DNA from: Cellulomonas humilata
Lineage (GTDB): Bacteria > Actinomycetota > Actinomycetes > Actinomycetales > Cellulomonadaceae
Assembly (NCBI RefSeq): GCF_030814415.1
Contig: NZ_JAUSVB010000002.1
Span: 186,001 to 250,000 of the forward strand
Length of the DNA: 64,000 bases
Direction of reading: 5' to 3'
Positions 50,994 through 59,507 of the stretch are shown here, in pieces (the first letter of the stretch is position 1; every line of letters starts with the position of its first letter). The notes beneath the pieces are model-generated. The model saw only the letters and a program-made list of their open reading frames with translations, did not search any database and had not been told where the DNA came from. The translations under genes were made by a program, and so were the position numbers.

Positions 50994-52373
50994 ATGACGG
51001 CACGGTGGCCGGCATTCGCGCCGGCGCTCGACCGCGCGGCGCACCATGCGCGCGAGTGGCTGATGTCCCTGGCCGAGCGCCCGGTGCACCCGAGGGCGCA
51101 GCCCGACGCGCTCGCGGCGGTCCTCGGCGGACCCCTCCCGGACGGGCCGACCCCACCGGAGACGGTCGTCGACGAGCTCGCCGCCGGGATCGAGCCCGGG
51201 CTGATGGGGATGCCGTCCGGGCGCTTCTTCGGCTGGGTCATCGGAGGCACGCACCCGGCCGCGCTCGCAGCGGACTGGCTCACGAGCGCGTGGGACCAGA
51301 ACACGGCGATGCGTCACTCGACACCGGGCGTCGTGGCGGTGGAGGACGCGGCCGCCGCGTGGGCGCTCGACCTGCTCGGCCTCCCGGCCGGTGCCGACGT
51401 CGGGTTCGTCACCGGCGCCACCATGGCCAACTTCACCGGGCTGGCGGCGGCGCGGCAGCAGGTGCTCGCCGACGCGGGCTGGGACGTGGGCCGCGACGGC
51501 CTCGCGGGCGGTCCGCGGGTCCGGGTCCTCGTCGGGGCGGAGCGGCACGAGACCCTCGACCTCGCGCTGCGCTACCTCGGGCTCGGGACGCCGACCGCCG
51601 TCGCCGCCGACGACCAGGGCCGGCTCGTCGTCGCCGACCTCGAGCGCGCTCTGGCGGAGGGGAGCGGGCCGACGATCGTCTGCCTGCAGGCGGGCAACCT
51701 GCACTCGGGCGCGTTCGACCCGATGGCCGAGGCGATCGAGGTCGCCCACCGGCACGGCGCCTGGGTCCACGTCGACGGCGCCTTCGGGCTCTGGGCCGCG
51801 GCGTCACCTCGGCTGCGGCGCCTCGTCGCCGGGTACGAGCGCGCCGACTCGTGGGCCACCGACGCGCACAAGACCCTGAATGTGCCGTACGACTGCGGCC
51901 TGGCGATCGTCGCGCACCCCGAGCCGCTGCGCCGGGCGCTCGGCATGCACGCCGAGTACTTCGCGACGTTCAGCGGGTCGGGCGACCCGTTGGAGAAGGT
52001 GCCCGAGCTGTCCCGGCGCGCTCGCGGCGTCCCCGTGTGGGCGGTGCTGCGGTCGTTGGGCCGCAGCGGCGTCGAGGACCTGGTGGACGGGCTGGTGGCG
52101 AACGCCCGGGCGATCGCGGACGGGATCGCGACGATCGACGGCGCCGAGATCCTCAACGACGTCGTGTTCACCCAGGTCTGCGTCGGGTTCGGGTCCGACG
52201 AGCGGACCCGTGCGGTCACGGCGCGGGTGCTGGCCGACGGCGTGACCTGGATGTCGGGGTCGCGATGGCAGGGCCGGGACGTGCTGCGGGTGTCGGTGAG
52301 CAACTGGTCGACGGACGCTGAGGACGTCGCCCGGTCGGTCGACGCCGTCCGCCGGGCGGCGTCGACCGACTGA
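50994..52373 (+). CDS. PLP-dependent decarboxylase (group II, aspartate/aromatic-amino-acid type)
   Basis: 459 residues. A fold type I PLP enzyme of the glutamate/aromatic amino-acid decarboxylase superfamily: MGMPSGRFFGWVIGGTHPAALAADWL, FVTGATMANFTGLAAAR, AWVHVDGAFGLWAAAS, and the PLP lysine in DSWATDAHKTLNVPYDCG (about residue 292). The substrate is probably an amino acid; aspartate (beta-alanine), tyrosine and others cannot be separated. ATG at 50994 is close to a CAGGGT hexamer; no clear ribosome-binding site. It stands alone between unrelated genes. Confidence 0.88.
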   Translation: MTARWPAFAPALDRAAHHAREWLMSLAERPVHPRAQPDALAAVLGGPLPDGPTPPETVVDELAAGIEPGLMGMPSGRFFGWVIGGTHPAALAADWLTSAWDQNTAMRHSTPGVVAVEDAAAAWALDLLGLPAGADVGFVTGATMANFTGLAAARQQVLADAGWDVGRDGLAGGPRVRVLVGAERHETLDLALRYLGLGTPTAVAADDQGRLVVADLERALAEGSGPTIVCLQAGNLHSGAFDPMAEAIEVAHRHGAWVHVDGAFGLWAAASPRLRRLVAGYERADSWATDAHKTLNVPYDCGLAIVAHPEPLRRALGMHAEYFATFSGSGDPLEKVPELSRRARGVPVWAVLRSLGRSGVEDLVDGLVANARAIADGIATIDGAEILNDVVFTQVCVGFGSDERTRAVTARVLADGVTWMSGSRWQGRDVLRVSVSNWSTDAEDVARSVDAVRRAASTD

Positions 52374-52380
52374 CACCAGG

Positions 52381-53454
52381 TCAGCGCGGCTGGTGCTGCC
52401 CGGGGTCGACGGGCGGTGCGGTCGGCGGGCCCGCCGGCGGGTCGAACGGGTTGCCCGGCCCGGCCGCCAGCGGCTGCACCGGCGTCGCCGGCCCCCGCCA
52501 GCGCCGCGCCCAGCGCACCCCTGCGACGCCGAGCGCCGCGATCGCGCCGCCGAAGGCGAGCCAGGGCAGGAGCACCCCGACGACGATGGCGATCGCCGAG
52601 ACCACGGAGACCAGCGAGTCCCAGCCCGTGACGAGCCCTTCGACGAACGACTGCGGACCGGTCGGCGGCTCGACGGGCGCCGGCGGCTCGACGGGCGGGG
52701 GCAGGTCCGGGCCGACGATCGCGACGTGGATCGTGGACAGCGACACCTGCTCGGCGATCGCGGCCCGCTGCGACCGCAGCTGCTCCAGGCCGGCCTCGCG
52801 CTCGGTGAGGGCGTTCTCCGCGACGATGATGTCGTCGTGCGTGGTCGCGGTGGCCAGCAGGTTGGTCATGCGGGCGACCGAGAGCTCCATCGCGTGGATG
52901 CGGGCGTCCAGGTCCTGTGCGGCCCCGGTCACGTCCTTCTTGGTCAGGTCCACCGCCTCGACGTCACCGAGCTCGCGCAGGGCGACGAGCGTCGGGGTGA
53001 CCGCGGCCGCGGGGAGCCGGATGGTCAGCGTGGCGGTGGCGACCTCCGTCTCGGTGGCGGCCTTCTCGGCCCGGTCGTCGACGCGGCCGTCGGCGTCCTC
53101 GGTGAGGCGCACGATGGCGTCGGCGGCGACGCGCGGGTCCTTCGCCGCCATCGCGACGTCCCCGGTCTGGATGACCTGACGGTTCGCGTCGGGAGTGCTG
53201 GCAGCGGGCTCGACGGCGTTCCCGGCGCCGTCGGTGTCCTGCTGGACCACCGTGCCGGGATCGGCGCCACCCTCGTCGGCACCGACCGCACCCTGGTCGG
53301 TGCCGCTGTCGTACTGGGCCTCGGAGGTGCTGTCGCCGCTGTCGGCGCCGCTGCAGGCGCTGAGGGTCGCCGCGAGGGCGATGACGCCGGCGACCATCCA
53401 CCGGGTGGTGCGGGCGCGGGCTGTCGGTGCGGGGCGCTTCGTCGTCGGCTTCAT
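52381..53454 (-). CDS. DUF4349 lipoprotein with C-terminal membrane helix
   Basis: 357 residues. The lipoprotein signal includes WMVAGVIALAATLSACSG (Cys34). A Gly/Asp-rich low-complexity stretch (about 36-90) is followed by the DUF4349 domain: VIQTGDVAMAAKDPRVAADAIVRLTEDADGRVDDR, then TLTIRLPAAAVTPTLVALRELGDVEAVDLTKKDVT and an antiparallel coiled coil AVAENALTEREAGLEQLRSQ. One membrane helix follows (about 290-310), then a Pro-rich cytoplasmic tail ending QHQPR. The function is unknown; the fold suggests an envelope-spanning scaffold. ATG at 53452-53454. Confidence 0.85.
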   Translation of the reverse strand: MKPTTKRPAPTARARTTRWMVAGVIALAATLSACSGADSGDSTSEAQYDSGTDQGAVGADEGGADPGTVVQQDTDGAGNAVEPAASTPDANRQVIQTGDVAMAAKDPRVAADAIVRLTEDADGRVDDRAEKAATETEVATATLTIRLPAAAVTPTLVALRELGDVEAVDLTKKDVTGAAQDLDARIHAMELSVARMTNLLATATTHDDIIVAENALTEREAGLEQLRSQRAAIAEQVSLSTIHVAIVGPDLPPPVEPPAPVEPPTGPQSFVEGLVTGWDSLVSVVSAIAIVVGVLLPWLAFGGAIAALGVAGVRWARRWRGPATPVQPLAAGPGNPFDPPAGPPTAPPVDPGQHQPR

Positions 53455-53572
53455 GGCCGTGACCGTAGGACCGTCGGCGAGGCTGCGGGTTGGCTGTGAC
53501 TCAACTGTGACGGCATCGGCGGGGGCGGGACCGAATCGTGACCGCGCCGACACCGGACCGCGTTCGCGCTGC

Positions 53573-54406
53573 TCAGAGCACGTAGGCCGTCGCGGTCCAG
53601 AGGTGCACGGCCGCGTAGGCGCGCAGTGGGCGCCACCGTTCGGCCAAGCGGGTGACGTCCGCCGCGGACCCGACGCCGAGCGCCCGACGCAGCACGAGGT
53701 CGCCCACGGGCATCGCGTCGCGGTCGCCGAGCACGCGCAGGGCGAGGTAGTCCGCGGTCCACGGACCGATCCCCGGGAGGGCGAGGAGGCGATCCCGGAC
53801 ATCCGCTGCTCCCGGCACGAGCGAGAGCCCGTCGGCGCAGGCCCGCGCGAGGGCGTGCAGGGTGCGGGCGCGGGAGTGGGTGATCCGGACGACGGCCTGC
53901 AGCTCCACGGGGTCGACCTCCGCGAGCCGTTCCGGTGTCGGGTACGTGGTCAGGCCGTCCGGTCCGGGGCTGCCGTAGGCGGCAGCCAGCCGACCCCCGA
54001 ACGTGCGGGCGGCGGCGAGCGACACCTGCTGGCCGAGCACGGTCGTCACCGCGGCCTCGAAGCCGTCGGGGTGTCCCAGGATCCGCAGCCGGGGTCGCGC
54101 CCGTACCAGCGGGCCGAGGACGGAGTCGTCCCCGAAGGCGTCGAGCACGGCGTCGAGATCGTCGGCGAGCCCGAACCACGAGGCGGCCAGCGCTGCGAGG
54201 TCGGCCTCCGACCCGGCGGTGGAGCGCAGCGCGATCCGGTCCGCGCCCAGGGTGGCCTCGACGATCGCCGGTCCACCGCCCAGCCGGACGACCCGGCGCA
54301 CGACTCCGGCGTCGACCATCTCCACGCCCGGCACCGCATGGGCGACCAGCGAGGCGAGTGCCGGGGCCGGGTCGAACGACCGCTGCAGGACGAGAGAGGC
54401 GCTCAC
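53573..54406 (-). CDS. alkA: AlkA-type DNA-3-methyladenine glycosylase II
   Basis: 277 residues. The N-terminal beta domain precedes an HhH-GPD glycosylase: EAAVTTVLGQQVSLAAARTFGGRLA, then helix-hairpin-helix LALPGIGPWTADYLALRVLGDRDAMPVGDLVLRRAL with the catalytic Asp at about 226 and the PVGD motif. It removes alkylated purines. The HTH and methyltransferase domains of Ada/AlkA fusions are absent. The GTG at 54404-54406 has TACCGT six bases upstream (54418-54413), consistent with a leaderless message; a TTGACT lies further up but with 20-bp spacing. Together with ogt (right end) it forms the alkylation repair set. Confidence 0.88.
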   Translation of the reverse strand: MSASLVLQRSFDPAPALASLVAHAVPGVEMVDAGVVRRVVRLGGGPAIVEATLGADRIALRSTAGSEADLAALAASWFGLADDLDAVLDAFGDDSVLGPLVRARPRLRILGHPDGFEAAVTTVLGQQVSLAAARTFGGRLAAAYGSPGPDGLTTYPTPERLAEVDPVELQAVVRITHSRARTLHALARACADGLSLVPGAADVRDRLLALPGIGPWTADYLALRVLGDRDAMPVGDLVLRRALGVGSAADVTRLAERWRPLRAYAAVHLWTATAYVL

Positions 54407-54483
54407 GGGTCGACGGTAGCTCGCTGGACGCTTTACCAAGTCAATGTATTTACATGGAAAGGATGCGCCCCACGCGTGGCAGT

Positions 54484-54500
54484 GCTAGAACTGTTCTAGC
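54484..54500. promoter_or_regulatory. Perfect 17-bp palindrome GCTAGAAC-T-GTTCTAGC
   Basis: Eight-base arms around one base. It is centred between alkA and the mscS-type gene. It lacks the GAAC-N4-GTTC spacing of an actinobacterial LexA box, so the binding protein is unknown. Confidence 0.5.
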
Positions 54501-54636
54501 TGATCGCACCGGGAGCCTGGGGCGACCAGCCGGTCGCAAGTTCGGCCGCGTTGCCGAGGGTCACGGCGAGAGCCGGACCGCCCGTGAGGGTTCAGGGAGT
54601 GCGCCAAGCCTCGTGCCGGCGAGACGCCTCTCCGTG

Positions 54637-54669
54637 GCGCCCCGTCCCCGAGAACAGGGGACGGGGCGC
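54637..54669 (+). terminator. 13-bp GC-rich hairpin upstream of the mscS-type gene
   Basis: GCGCCCCGTCCCC (54637-54649) and GGGGACGGGGCGC (54657-54669) pair perfectly around GAGAACA. It ends 33 bp before the GTG at 54702 and 20 bp before the TACGCT -10. A role as terminator for incoming transcription or as operator is possible. Confidence 0.45.
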
Positions 54670-54688
54670 ACCTACGTCCGGCACTGCC

Positions 54689-54701
54689 TACGCTGAGGGA
54701 C
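54689..54701 (+). promoter_or_regulatory. Leaderless promoter -10 for the mscS-type gene
   Basis: TACGCT (54689-54694) lies seven bases before the GTG at 54702; no ribosome-binding site in between. Confidence 0.4.
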
Positions 54702-56021
54702 GTGCGCCCCCACCTCCTGCCCGGCGCTGTCGACCCGTCCGTGGCCGACGGTGTCGAGGGTTTCGTCGTCCCGACGCTGTCGCTCCTCGCTGCCGTCGTC
54801 GTCGCCTTCCTGGCAGCGACCGCTCTTGCCGTGGTGGTGCGGCGCCTCGCGCGCCGCTCCGCCGTCGCCGCCGACCTCACCCGTCGCTCGCGCAAACCCA
54901 TGCGCGCGGTCCTGCTCGTGGTCGCGGTCTGGATCGCGCTGCGCCTGAGCACCGACCCCGCCGACTGGACGCGGACGGCCGAGCACGTCCTGCTGATCGC
55001 GCTCATCATCACCGTGGCGTGGCTCATCGGCAGTCTCGCGTTCGTGCTCGAGGACGCCGCGCTGCAGCGGTACCGGATCGACGTCGCCGACAACCGGCAC
55101 GCCCGCCGCGTCCGCACGCAGGTCCAGGTGCTGCGCCGCATCACGGTCGCGATCCTCGTGCTCTGCGCGATCGCGGCGATCCTGCTCACGTTCCCGTCGG
55201 CCCGGGCGCTCGGCGCGAGCCTCCTGGCGTCCGCGGGGCTCATCTCGATCGTCGCAGGCCTCGCGGCGCAGAGCTCCCTGGCCAACGTGTTCGCCGGGCT
55301 GCAGCTCGCGTTCACCGACGCCATCCGGGTGGACGACGTGGTCGTCGTCGCCGACGAGTGGGGCCGCATCGAGGAGATCACGCTCACCTACGTGGTCGTG
55401 CACGTCTGGGACGACCGCCGCCTGATCCTGCCGTCCACGTACTTCACGACGACACCGTTCGAGAACTGGACCCGTCGCGCGGCCGACCTGCTGGGCACCG
55501 TCGAGCTCGACGTCGACTGGGAGGTCCCGGTGGAGGCGATGCGCGCCGAGCTGACGCGGCTGCTCCAGGACACCGACCTGTGGGACCGCCGCGTCGGCAT
55601 CCTGCAGGTCACGGACGCCGTCGGGGGCATGGTCCGCGTCCGCGCGCTGGCCAGCGCGGTGGACGCCCCCACGCTGTTCGACCTGCGGTGCTACGTCCGT
55701 GAGGGCCTCGTCGGCTGGCTGCAGCGCGAGGCGCCGCAGAGCCTGCCGAAGACCCGGTGGGAGGGCACGCCGCCCGCGCCGTCGACGGGACGCCGCGCCG
55801 CCGCCCGTCCGGACTCCGCGCCGACGCCCGTCCTCCCGGTGCCGGGCGCGTGGTCCCCGGACGACACGCAGACCATCACCACCGGCGGGCAGGACGCCCG
55901 GCTGTTCACGGGCAGCATCGACGCGCTGGAGCGGTCGCGGCACTTCTCCGGCCCCGGGCAGGACGTCATCGACGAGCGCGAGCAGTCCGCCGAGGACCAC
56001 GGGGAGGGGCGGCAGCCCTGA
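54702..56021 (+). CDS. Small-conductance mechanosensitive channel (MscS family)
   Basis: 439 residues with about five hydrophobic segments (about 24-46, 66-84, 96-116, 146-166, 168-190). The pore helix GASLLASAGLISIVAGLAAQSSLANVFAGLQLAFTDAIRVDD is the MscS family core, with Ala/Gly packing. The beta domain follows with WGRIEEITLTYVVVHVWDDRRLILPSTYFTT. A disordered cytoplasmic tail (about 350-439) is Pro/Thr-rich. It releases solutes on hypo-osmotic shock. GTG start seven bases after TACGCT. Its stop overlaps CTG of the next gene. Confidence 0.92.
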   Translation: MRPHLLPGAVDPSVADGVEGFVVPTLSLLAAVVVAFLAATALAVVVRRLARRSAVAADLTRRSRKPMRAVLLVVAVWIALRLSTDPADWTRTAEHVLLIALIITVAWLIGSLAFVLEDAALQRYRIDVADNRHARRVRTQVQVLRRITVAILVLCAIAAILLTFPSARALGASLLASAGLISIVAGLAAQSSLANVFAGLQLAFTDAIRVDDVVVVADEWGRIEEITLTYVVVHVWDDRRLILPSTYFTTTPFENWTRRAADLLGTVELDVDWEVPVEAMRAELTRLLQDTDLWDRRVGILQVTDAVGGMVRVRALASAVDAPTLFDLRCYVREGLVGWLQREAPQSLPKTRWEGTPPAPSTGRRAAARPDSAPTPVLPVPGAWSPDDTQTITTGGQDARLFTGSIDALERSRHFSGPGQDVIDEREQSAEDHGEGRQP

Positions 56022-56632
56022 TCCAGCCCGTCACGCCGGAGCTGCTGGTCGACCGCCTGGTGCAGCTCGTCGCCCCGCGCGACGGCAGGGTCCGCGTCAT
56101 GGTCGACGGCGCACCGCCGACGCGGCCCGACGACCTCGCCGACGCGCTCGTCGACCCGCTGCAGGCGCTCGGCCGGCCCGTGTTCCGGGTGCACGCCGAC
56201 GACTTCCTGCGGCCCGCGTCCGTGCGGTTCGAGCACGGGCGGCGGGATCCGGACGCCTACCTGGAGGACCGGCTCGACGCGGGTGCGCTCGGCCGGGAGG
56301 TCCTCGACCCGTTCGTCGCCCGGGGCCGCTTCCTGCCGACGTTGTGGGACGCCGTCGCCGACCGGGCGACCCGGGCGGCCTTCGTGGACGCGCCCGGGCG
56401 AGCCGTCCTGGTGCTCGACGGGAGCCTGCTGCTGGGTCGGTGGCTCGACGCCGAGCTCACCGTGCACCTGACCGTCCGGCCGTCGACCCTCGCCCGCCGG
56501 ACGCCGGCGGAGGACCACTGGACGCTCCCCGCCTTCGCCCGCTACGACGAGGAGACGCTGCCGACGCAGGTGGCGGACGTCGTGGTCCACGTCGACGACC
56601 CGCGCCACCCTGCCCTCGAGGTCGATGGGTGA
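56018..56632 (+). CDS. Uridine-kinase-like protein with degenerate P-loop (CTG start)
   Basis: 204 residues if it starts at the CTG at 56018-56020, which overlaps the stop of the channel gene as CTGA. The nearest normal start is a GTG at 56060, which would remove the conserved PVTPELLVDRL head. The kinase P-loop region reads RVMVDGAPPTRPDDLAD, lacking the Gly-Lys-Ser/Thr of a Walker A. Later blocks (FRVHADDFLRPAS, AVLVLDGSLLLG, ELTVHLTV) follow the uridine-kinase fold. It is probably an inactive or different nucleotide-binding relative. GGAGGGG precedes the CTG by about ten bases. Confidence 0.62.
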   Translation: MIQPVTPELLVDRLVQLVAPRDGRVRVMVDGAPPTRPDDLADALVDPLQALGRPVFRVHADDFLRPASVRFEHGRRDPDAYLEDRLDAGALGREVLDPFVARGRFLPTLWDAVADRATRAAFVDAPGRAVLVLDGSLLLGRWLDAELTVHLTVRPSTLARRTPAEDHWTLPAFARYDEETLPTQVADVVVHVDDPRHPALEVDG

Positions 56633-56638
56633 TGAGGC

Positions 56639-57592
56639 TCACGCCGGGACGGCTGCCGTCAGGCGGGCCGCGAGGCGGTGCATCGCGTCGGCCAGCTCCG
56701 GGGGACCGACCACGCGCAGGGGCACACCGAACATCGCGAACCGTGCGGCGACCCCGTCCCAGGACCAGGCGCTCAGCACGGCCCGGCAGCGGTCGTCGCC
56801 CAGGGGCTCGACGAGGGCGTCCCGGCCGGCCCACTGGGCGACCTCGGACGCGGCCATGTCCACCTCGGCCTCGCCGCGGCAGGGCCACGGGTTGACGCTG
56901 CTGAACTGCTCGGCGACGAACGCGGCGACGTCGGTCGCGGGCAGCGGACGGGGCGCGAAGCGGGGTCCTGAGCCGGTCTTCGGGGTCATGCGGTCCACGC
57001 GGTACGTGCGCCAGTCGGCGCGGTCGAGGTCGTAGCCGACCAGGTACCAGCGCCCGCCCCAGGTGACCAGGTGGTGGGCCTCGGTGCGGCGGGGGAGCCG
57101 CGTGTCGCTGCCGCCCTCGTAGTCGAACCGGAGCACCTCGTGTGCGCGCACGGCCGCGCCGACCGCCAGCAGCACCTGCTGGTCGACCTGCGGGCGGTTG
57201 CCGCCGCGCGTGACGGCGGTGACCTGGAGCGCGTCGGCGGCGGCGCGCAGCCGGGCCGGCATGACCTGGCGGAGCGTCGCGAGCGCGCGCACGGCGGCCT
57301 CGTCGACCCCCGCGACGCCCGTGGAGGCGGTCTGCAGGGCGACGACGAGGGCGACCGCCTGCTCGTCGTCGAGCAGGAGCGGTGGCATCTGGGTCCCGGC
57401 GTCGAGCCGGTACCCACCGTCGGGTCCCTTGCTCGCGTGCACGGGGTAGCCCAGCTCGCGGAGGCGGTCGACGTCGCGGCGCACGGTCCGCGGGCTGACG
57501 CCGAGCCGGTCGGCGAGCGCCTCGCCCGGCCAGTCGCGGCGGGCCTGCAGCAGCGACAGGAGAGCGAGGAGTCGGGAGGACGGCGTGGACAT
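56639..57592 (-). CDS. WYL-domain transcriptional regulator (YafY/DeoR-like)
   Basis: 317 residues. The N-terminal HTH_11 is SSRLLALLSLLQARRDWPGEALADRLGVSPRTVRRDVDRLRELGYPVHASKG. The middle contains GGYRLDAGTQMPPLLLDDEQAVALVVAL, and the WYL domain (about 140-220) shows HHLVTWGGRWYLVGYDLDRADWRTYRVDRM. The C-terminal WCX part ends VVGPPELADAMHRLA. WYL proteins sense nucleotide or stress ligands. The ATG is at 57590-57592. It is divergent from the ABC exporter operon, which it probably regulates; the intergenic region is 87 bp. Confidence 0.9.
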   Translation of the reverse strand: MSTPSSRLLALLSLLQARRDWPGEALADRLGVSPRTVRRDVDRLRELGYPVHASKGPDGGYRLDAGTQMPPLLLDDEQAVALVVALQTASTGVAGVDEAAVRALATLRQVMPARLRAAADALQVTAVTRGGNRPQVDQQVLLAVGAAVRAHEVLRFDYEGGSDTRLPRRTEAHHLVTWGGRWYLVGYDLDRADWRTYRVDRMTPKTGSGPRFAPRPLPATDVAAFVAEQFSSVNPWPCRGEAEVDMAASEVAQWAGRDALVEPLGDDRCRAVLSAWSWDGVAARFAMFGVPLRVVGPPELADAMHRLAARLTAAVPA

Positions 57593-57679
57593 GCACTCAG
57601 GATGCCACGCAGTAGCGGACAGGACCTGACCGCTATGCCCGACAGGCTGGTGCAGTACCCACTCGACGAGGGAGAACCC

Positions 57680-58684
57680 ATGATCCAGACCCGAGGACTC
57701 ACCAAGGACTTCGTGGTGAGCAGCACCGAGACGGTGCACGCCGTGCGCGGCATCGACCTCGACATCGCCCCCGGCGAGCTCGTCGCGGTGCTCGGCCCGA
57801 ACGGCGCCGGCAAGTCGACCACGATGCGCATGCTCACCACGCTGATCCGGCCGACGTCCGGTACCGCGACAGTCGCAGGCGTCGACGTCGTCGCGGACCC
57901 GGCGACCGTCCGGCGGCACATCGGCTACGTCGGGCAGGGCAACGGGGCGGGCCACCAGCAGCGTGCCGCCGACGAGCTGACCATGCAGGGCCAGGTCTAC
58001 GGGCTCGACCGTGCGGCGGCGCGACGGCGCACGGCGGAGCTGCTGGACGCGCTCGACCTCACCGCGCTGGCGAGGCGCAAGGTGTCGGACCTGTCTGGCG
58101 GACAACGGCGGCGGCTCGACGTCGCGCTGGGCCTGGTGCACGCGCCGCGCCTGCTGTTCCTGGACGAACCGACCACGGGCCTCGACCCGCACAACCGCGC
58201 CAACCTCTGGGAGCACATCTCCCGGCTGCGCGCCGAGCACGACATGACCATCGTGCTCACCACGCACTACCTCGACGAGGCCGACACGATGGCCGAGCGT
58301 GTCGTGGTGGTCGACCACGGGCAGATCATCGCCGACGACACCGCGGACGGGCTCAAGCGCACGCTCGCCGGTGACCGCGTGGTGCTCACGGTCGCGGTCG
58401 GCGGGACGGCGTCGCGCGTGGCGTCGATCGTCGAGAACCTGCCCGGCGCCCGGGACGTGGTCGTCGCCGGCGACCGGGTGGAGGCGCGGGTGGCCGACGC
58501 CGGCGCGGCGGTGCCCGAGCTGGTCCTCGCGGCGTCCGCTGCCGGGGCGCCCCTGCTCGAGGCGCTCGCCGTGCGGCCCACGCTCGACGACGTCTTCCTG
58601 GCCCTCACCGGCCGCAGCCTGCGCGACGAGGGTGCGCGCGAGACCGACACCACCGAGTCCACCGCCGAGGAGGCCGCAGCATGA
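57680..58684 (+). CDS. ABC exporter ATP-binding subunit, DrrA-like
   Basis: 334 residues. Walker A GPNGAGKST (about 39-47), signature LSGGQRRRLDVALGL (about 136), Walker B LLFLDEPTTGLDP and the H-loop VLTTHYLDEAD are all intact. The C-terminal extension after 215 is a DrrA-type regulatory part. It would drive export by the permease encoded next to it. The ATG at 57680 follows GGGAGA. It is the first gene of the operon; the permease overlaps by ATGA. The substrate (drug, lipid or toxin) is unknown. Confidence 0.93.
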   Translation: MIQTRGLTKDFVVSSTETVHAVRGIDLDIAPGELVAVLGPNGAGKSTTMRMLTTLIRPTSGTATVAGVDVVADPATVRRHIGYVGQGNGAGHQQRAADELTMQGQVYGLDRAAARRRTAELLDALDLTALARRKVSDLSGGQRRRLDVALGLVHAPRLLFLDEPTTGLDPHNRANLWEHISRLRAEHDMTIVLTTHYLDEADTMAERVVVVDHGQIIADDTADGLKRTLAGDRVVLTVAVGGTASRVASIVENLPGARDVVVAGDRVEARVADAGAAVPELVLAASAAGAPLLEALAVRPTLDDVFLALTGRSLRDEGARETDTTESTAEEAAA

Positions 58685-59499
58685 GCACCATCACCGTCGA
58701 CGCCCCGACCAGCACGCTCACCCCCGTCCGCCGGTCCTGGTTCTCGGACGTGTGGCTCGTCATGACGCGCGAGCTGCGCCCGGTGGCCCGCGAGCCGTTC
58801 TCCGTCGTGTTCGGCCTCATCCAGCCGCTGGTGTTCCTCGGCCTGTTCGGTCCGCTGCTCGTCGGATCGGTGGGGGAGACCGGGGGCCTGAGCTCGACGG
58901 ACGTGTGGCAGTGGTTCGTGCCGTCGATCCTCGTGATGACCACGCTGTTCGGCACGTCCACCACCGGCTCCAACCTGCAGTTCGAGATGCAGACGGGCGC
59001 CCACGAGCGGTTGCTGGTCACCCCGTTGTCGCGGTCGTCGCAACTGGTCGGCAGGTCGCTCAAGGAGATGGTGCCGCTGGTCGCGCAGGCGGTCATCCTC
59101 ATCCTGGTGATGCTGCCGTTCGGCTTCCGCGCCGACCCCGTCGGGGCCCCGATCGGTCTGGCGATGCTCGCGGTGCTGGGCGTCGGGCTGGGTTCGCTCA
59201 GCCACGCGCTGGCGATCGCGGTGCGCAAGCAGGAGTGGATGTTCTGGGCCGTGCAGCAGACCGTGCTGTTCCCGCTGCTCATCCTGTCCGGGATGCTCCT
59301 GCCGCTGGAGACCGGGCCGCAGTGGATGAAGGTCGCGTCCGCGTTCGACCCGCTGCGGTGGGTGGTCGAGGCCGAGCGGGCGCTGTTCGCCGGCGACCTG
59401 ACCAGCAGCGCCGTGGCCGCGGGGTGGCTCGCGGCGGTCCTCACGGCGGTCGTCGGGTTGGCGGTCGGGGTGCGGACCCTGCTGCGCAGCACTGACTGA
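58681..59499 (+). CDS. ABC-2 type permease, DrrB-like
   Basis: 272 residues with six hydrophobic segments, starting with EPFSVVFGLIQPLVFLGLFGPLL. The ABC-2 signature LAAVLTAVVGLAVGVRTLL and the FDPLRWVVEAERALFAGDL segment of DrrB-like permeases are present. It starts at an ATG overlapping the ATP-binding gene by four bases. A large imperfect inverted repeat follows its stop. With DrrA-like subunit it forms a two-gene exporter, possibly controlled by the WYL regulator. Confidence 0.92.
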   Translation: MSTITVDAPTSTLTPVRRSWFSDVWLVMTRELRPVAREPFSVVFGLIQPLVFLGLFGPLLVGSVGETGGLSSTDVWQWFVPSILVMTTLFGTSTTGSNLQFEMQTGAHERLLVTPLSRSSQLVGRSLKEMVPLVAQAVILILVMLPFGFRADPVGAPIGLAMLAVLGVGLGSLSHALAIAVRKQEWMFWAVQQTVLFPLLILSGMLLPLETGPQWMKVASAFDPLRWVVEAERALFAGDLTSSAVAAGWLAAVLTAVVGLAVGVRTLLRSTD

Positions 59500-59507
59500 G
59501 CACCTCA

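Larger units (their letters stand above)
54407..54701. other. 295-bp divergent intergenic region rich in palindromes
   Basis: Contains TACCGT for alkA, ATGTA/TACAT arms (54445-54456), the perfect GCTAGAACTGTTCTAGC (54484-54500), a 13-bp hairpin (54637-54669) and TACGCT for the channel gene. The ORF on the plus strand (54454-54696) has unusual codons and is not counted as a gene. Confidence 0.6.

Noticed and set aside
54484-54500. LexA/SOS box at GCTAGAACTGTTCTAGC upstream of alkA
   Set aside because: The actinobacterial LexA site needs GAAC-N4-GTTC; here only one base separates the half sites.
54454-54696. 80-codon ORF before the mscS-type gene
   Set aside because: Third codon positions are often A/T, unlike neighbours, there is no ribosome-binding site, and it runs through palindromes; likely non-coding.
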